From Synechococcus sp. CC9311 (GTDB taxonomy: Bacteria > Cyanobacteriota > Cyanobacteriia > PCC-6307 > Cyanobiaceae): DNA of 64,000 bases. Made by a program: the position numbers and the translations under genes. Below are positions 60,836 through 64,000 of the stretch, piece by piece. The notes beneath the pieces were generated by a model that was not told the DNA's origin, did not search any database, and saw nothing but the letters and a program-made list of their open reading frames with translations. The stretch lies in the NCBI RefSeq assembly GCF_000014585.1, contig NC_008319.1:248001-312000 (forward strand). The letters are read 5' to 3'. Every line of letters begins with the position of its first letter. Positions within the stretch are counted from its first letter, which is position 1.

Positions 60836-62125
60836 ATGACAGACCGTTCCGCAGCCCCAATTAATGCATCTCTGAAGGCTGCAGACCCTGCCATTGCTGG
60901 TTTGATCGATCAAGAGCAGATGCGTCAGGAGACGCATTTGGAGTTGATCGCATCGGAGAACTTCACCTCCAAGGCGGTGATGGAAGCTCAGGGTTCGGTT
61001 CTGACGAATAAATACGCCGAGGGGTTGCCTCACAAGCGTTACTACGGCGGCTGCGAGCATGTGGATGCCATTGAAGAATTGGCAATCACACGAGCCAAGC
61101 AACTCTTCGGTGCGGCTTGGGCGAATGTTCAGCCCCACAGCGGCGCTCAGGCGAACTTTGCTGTGTTTCTTGCCTTGCTTCAGCCCGGTGACACGATTCT
61201 TGGGATGGACCTCAGTCATGGGGGGCATCTCACCCATGGCTCACCGGTGAATGTCAGCGGCAAGTGGTTCAACGTGGTCCAGTACGGCGTGGATAAAGAG
61301 ACTCAGCGCCTCGACATGGAGGCCATCCGCAAGCTGGCTCTCGAGCACAAGCCCAAGCTGATCATTTGCGGATACTCGGCTTACCCGCGCTCGATTGACT
61401 TTGCCGCGTTCCGTTCCATTGCGGATGAGGTGGGTGCGTACCTGTTGGCAGACATGGCCCATATCGCCGGCCTCGTGGCGGCTGGGGTTCATGCAAGTCC
61501 AGTCCCTCACTGTGATGTTGTGACCACCACGACGCATAAAACTCTTCGCGGGCCCCGTGGTGGCTTGATCCTGTGTCGCGATGCAGAGTTCGCGCGTCGA
61601 TTTGATAAGGCGGTGTTCCCTGGATCGCAAGGTGGTCCGCTTGAACACGTGATTGCAGCCAAGGCTGTGGCTTTCGGCGAAGCGTTGCAGCCCGACTTCA
61701 AAGCCTATAGCCGTCAGGTTGTTGCCAACGCTCAGGCCCTCGCAGCCCGTCTTCAGGAGCGAAAGATTGATGTGGTGAGTGGTGGTACGGATAACCATGT
61801 GGTGCTTTTGGATCTGCGCAGCATCGGGATGACCGGAAAGGTGGCTGATCTTTTGGTGAGTGATGTGCACATCACGGCCAATAAGAACACGGTTCCATTT
61901 GATCCTGAGTCCCCCTTCGTGACGAGTGGTTTGCGTTTGGGGACTGCTGCCCTTACCACCCGTGGCTTCGACGAGAAGGCCTTCCACGAGGTTGCTGATG
62001 TGATCGCTGATCGCCTTCAGAACCCTGAAGATGACGCCATTCAGGCGCGTTGCTTGGAGCGAGTCAGTGATCTTTGCAAGCGGTTTCCGCTCTATGCCCC
62101 TGCTTTGGAACCGGCTCTCGCTTGA
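60836..62125 (+). CDS. glyA: serine hydroxymethyltransferase
   Basis: This 429-residue PLP enzyme interconverts serine and glycine with transfer of a one-carbon unit to tetrahydrofolate; in cyanobacteria it also serves photorespiration. Visible are [54 protein letters not shown] and [18 protein letters not shown] with the PLP lysine. [12 protein letters not shown] lies near the end. ATG 60836 was chosen over the TTG at 60827. Confidence 0.97.
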   Translation: MTDRSAAPINASLKAADPAIAGLIDQEQMRQETHLELIASENFTSKAVMEAQGSVLTNKYAEGLPHKRYYGGCEHVDAIEELAITRAKQLFGAAWANVQPHSGAQANFAVFLALLQPGDTILGMDLSHGGHLTHGSPVNVSGKWFNVVQYGVDKETQRLDMEAIRKLALEHKPKLIICGYSAYPRSIDFAAFRSIADEVGAYLLADMAHIAGLVAAGVHASPVPHCDVVTTTTHKTLRGPRGGLILCRDAEFARRFDKAVFPGSQGGPLEHVIAAKAVAFGEALQPDFKAYSRQVVANAQALAARLQERKIDVVSGGTDNHVVLLDLRSIGMTGKVADLLVSDVHITANKNTVPFDPESPFVTSGLRLGTAALTTRGFDEKAFHEVADVIADRLQNPEDDAIQARCLERVSDLCKRFPLYAPALEPALA

Positions 62126-62214
62126 GGGTCTTAACCGCCGTGTCCTTCAGCTTTTTTCTGCCTAATATTGATTTCTAAAAGATCCTGTTAGGTGACCTTT
62201 CGCCGGAGTTTTTT

Positions 62215-63339
62215 GTGACGTTCGCGAGTACTCCTCTCGCAGTCGCTTCGGCGAGTCTGGTGGTCGCTGCTGTCATTACGACGCTGCTTGTTCCCCTAGT
62301 TCGTGGGCTGGGTTTGAGATTAGGTCTCACGGATCAGCCCGATTCGCGCAAACAGCACACCACCCCCATGGTGCGATTGGGGGGCATTGCCTTAGTTCTG
62401 GGTTTTTGTTTGTCCCTTGGGGTGACGTGGTGGATGGGCGGGTTTGGCATGTTGGCCCCGGCCCGTGACCAGCTGATCTGGACCACGCTTGCAGGGTCGC
62501 TCTGCTTCTTCGTCATCGGTCTTGCTGACGATCTATTCGCCCTGTCCCCTTGGCCGCGCCTAGCGGGTCAGATCGCTGTTTCGATGGTGGTTTGGTCTCA
62601 GGGTGTCCGTATTGGAGCGATTGATCTGCCCTGGGTAGCAAGCAGCTCTGAAGCCTTGCTGCTTCCTGATCTGCTCAGCTTGGCCGCCACCGTGATTTGG
62701 CTGGTGGGGATCACCAATGCGATCAACTGGCTTGATGGTCTTGACGGTTTGGCCGCAGGTGTTGCTGGAATCGCAGCGGTTGGCTTGGTGTCAGTGAGTT
62801 TTTCGCTCCATCAGTCAGCGGCTGCTTTTCTTGCTGCCGCGTTAGCTGGCAGTTGCCTTGGCTTCCTCCGCCACAACTTCAATCCGGCCCGCATCTTTAT
62901 GGGTGATGGCGGATCGTATTTTTTGGGATTCACCTTGGCCGCCGTGAGCATTGTGGGTCCGGCAAAAGGGCTGACAACGGTGAGCTTGTTGCTGCCGTTG
63001 TTGATTCTTTCGTTGCCCTTGGCAGATATGTCGGCCGTGATCATGGGACGTCTCAGCGATGGTCACTCCCCCTTTTATCCAGATCGCCGCCATCTCCATC
63101 ACCGCCTTCTTCGTGCTGGCTTTAGCCATCGACGCACGGTCCTTTTGATCTATGTGTTCACCCAGTGGTTGGCATCGTTGGCCATGGTGGTGGCCAACGT
63201 GGAAATGCGTTTTCTCTGGCTTGGGCTGGCTACGGCCATCCTTGTGGCCACGGTTGTGACCATCAATCGTCAGCGTCATCTCGAGGCGGCGATTGAACCT
63301 TCAGAACTGGACCCTTCAGCCACTGACCGCCATGGCTGA
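62215..63339 (+). CDS. WecA/MraY-family sugar-phosphate transferase
   Basis: This 374-residue membrane enzyme transfers a sugar-1-phosphate from a UDP-sugar to undecaprenyl phosphate. The family motifs are [51 protein letters not shown] and [32 protein letters not shown] is the HIHH-like motif seen in WecA/TagO enzymes, which use UDP-GlcNAc. About ten hydrophobic helices are present. GTG 62215 is the start. It overlaps cinA by eight bases. It likely initiates a surface polysaccharide that the WecG-like enzyme at 46 kb could extend. Confidence 0.92.
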   Translation: MTFASTPLAVASASLVVAAVITTLLVPLVRGLGLRLGLTDQPDSRKQHTTPMVRLGGIALVLGFCLSLGVTWWMGGFGMLAPARDQLIWTTLAGSLCFFVIGLADDLFALSPWPRLAGQIAVSMVVWSQGVRIGAIDLPWVASSSEALLLPDLLSLAATVIWLVGITNAINWLDGLDGLAAGVAGIAAVGLVSVSFSLHQSAAAFLAAALAGSCLGFLRHNFNPARIFMGDGGSYFLGFTLAAVSIVGPAKGLTTVSLLLPLLILSLPLADMSAVIMGRLSDGHSPFYPDRRHLHHRLLRAGFSHRRTVLLIYVFTQWLASLAMVVANVEMRFLWLGLATAILVATVVTINRQRHLEAAIEPSELDPSATDRHG

Positions 63340-64000
63340 TCGCTCTGAGCGTTCTGGTGTGGAGATCCTCTGTGTTGGGACGGAGCTCCTGCTTGGCAAC
63401 ATCCTCAACGGAAACGCCCGTTGGCTGTCGGAGGAGCTTGCCACTCTTGGCCTCCCTCACTTTCGCCAAACCGTTGTGGGCGACAACCGCGATCGCCTGA
63501 TTGCCCTGGTTCAGGAGATTGCGCAACGCTCCAGGGTGTTGATCGTGACCGGTGGGCTTGGACCAACCCCGGATGACCTCACCACGGAGGCGATTGCAGC
63601 TGCGTTTTCTGTTCCTTTGGAAGAGCGCGTCGACGTTTGGTCTGACATTCAAGAGAAAGCCCGTAGCCGCGGTCGCACCCCTAGCCCTGAAACCCGTCGT
63701 CAGGCGTTATTGCCTGTTGGCGCTGAGGTTTTATGGAATCCAACCGGAACCGCTCCTGGCATGATCTGGACCCCGGTGCCTGGATTTTCAGTTCTCACGT
63801 TTCCCGGTGTGCCCAGTGAGATGAAAGCGATGTGGAAGGCCACAGCGGTGCCTTGGTTCCGCTCGTCTGGTCTCTCCAAGGGTGTGTTTGTGAGCCGTTT
63901 GCTGCATTTCTGGGGAATTGGCGAATCCACGTTGGCCGAACAGGTGGCTGATTTGTTGGAGGGGGTGAACCCCACCGTTGCGCCGTATGCCGGTCGCGGA
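63332..64000 (+). CDS. cinA: CinA-family protein, N-terminal part (partial at window end)
   Basis: The frame from ATG 63332 is open to the last base (223 codons). It encodes the CinA N-terminal MoaB/MogA-like domain: [50 protein letters not shown] and [13 protein letters not shown]. It begins MADRSERSG. CinA proteins pyrophosphatise or deamidate nicotinamide mononucleotide-type substrates in salvage; the C-terminal domain is outside the window. It overlaps the WecA-like gene's stop, so they share a transcript. Confidence 0.93.
   Translation, partial: MADRSERSGVEILCVGTELLLGNILNGNARWLSEELATLGLPHFRQTVVGDNRDRLIALVQEIAQRSRVLIVTGGLGPTPDDLTTEAIAAAFSVPLEERVDVWSDIQEKARSRGRTPSPETRRQALLPVGAEVLWNPTGTAPGMIWTPVPGFSVLTFPGVPSEMKAMWKATAVPWFRSSGLSKGVFVSRLLHFWGIGESTLAEQVADLLEGVNPTVAPYAGRG

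Noticed and set aside
61241-61987. 248-residue minus-strand ORF
   Set aside because: It is fully antisense to glyA, whose motifs are intact; it looks like a codon-bias shadow.

Overview
The window looks like a chromosomal piece of a marine picocyanobacterium (Synechococcus/Cyanobium lineage). It carries photosystem II genes (psbEFLJ, psbK, the assembly factor ycf48), NDH-1 genes (ndhCKJ), magnesium chelatase subunit chlD, a carotenoid oxygenase, bacterial-type photolyases, an Amt ammonium transporter, and several proteins that I recognise only from cyanobacteria (DUF3155, DUF3181, DUF4079, DUF1997). Genes are tightly packed, with many ATGA/TGATG overlaps and convergent 3' overlaps. No rRNA, transposase, integrase or CRISPR array is visible. 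Two tRNAs are present: Met-type CAT and Arg-ACG.

Layout. 1-6.5 kb: the end of a sugar-nucleotide epimerase gene, then psbEFLJ-ycf48-rubredoxin (minus strand) divergent from ndhC-ndhK-ndhJ, then a YvcK-like protein. 6.5-20.8 kb: an MlaF/MlaD-like lipid-transport pair, chlD, folK, a frameshifted Nudix gene, a class I photolyase, a DegT aminotransferase, a thioredoxin-like protein, a lipoprotein, a two-ORF photolyase in permuted order, fabI, a bestrophin, hisB and a carotenoid oxygenase. 20.8-28 kb: a visibly AT-richer, loosely packed segment. It encodes a 902-residue vanadium-haloperoxidase-like protein with seven N-terminal 13-residue repeats, a membrane histidine kinase, an AraC-type regulator and a lone receiver protein, followed by about 690 bases of T-rich non-coding DNA. 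28-34.8 kb: a SIMPL-domain protein, an MFS transporter, and a minus-strand cluster of a SABATH-like methyltransferase, an amino-acid-dehydrogenase-like protein, a sarcosine/pipecolate-oxidase-like flavoprotein and a BCCT betaine-type transporter. 34.8-64 kb: mostly housekeeping genes (rdgB, a phosphohexomutase, a RecB-like nuclease, ygfZ, pyrE, a CorC-like protein, a GH15/phosphorylase-kinase-like protein, a WecG-like glycosyltransferase, psbK, tgt, cobS, a second histidine kinase, purH, ispH, amt, sfsA, murJ, glyA, a WecA/MraY-like transferase and the start of cinA).

The parts most worth following are the methyltransferase/dehydrogenase/flavoprotein/BCCT cluster, which looks like a small undescribed metabolite pathway; the haloperoxidase segment with its own regulators; and the photolyase whose FAD domain and antenna-like domain are separate overlapping ORFs in reversed order. 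Functions are inferred from remembered family motifs; no database search was run.
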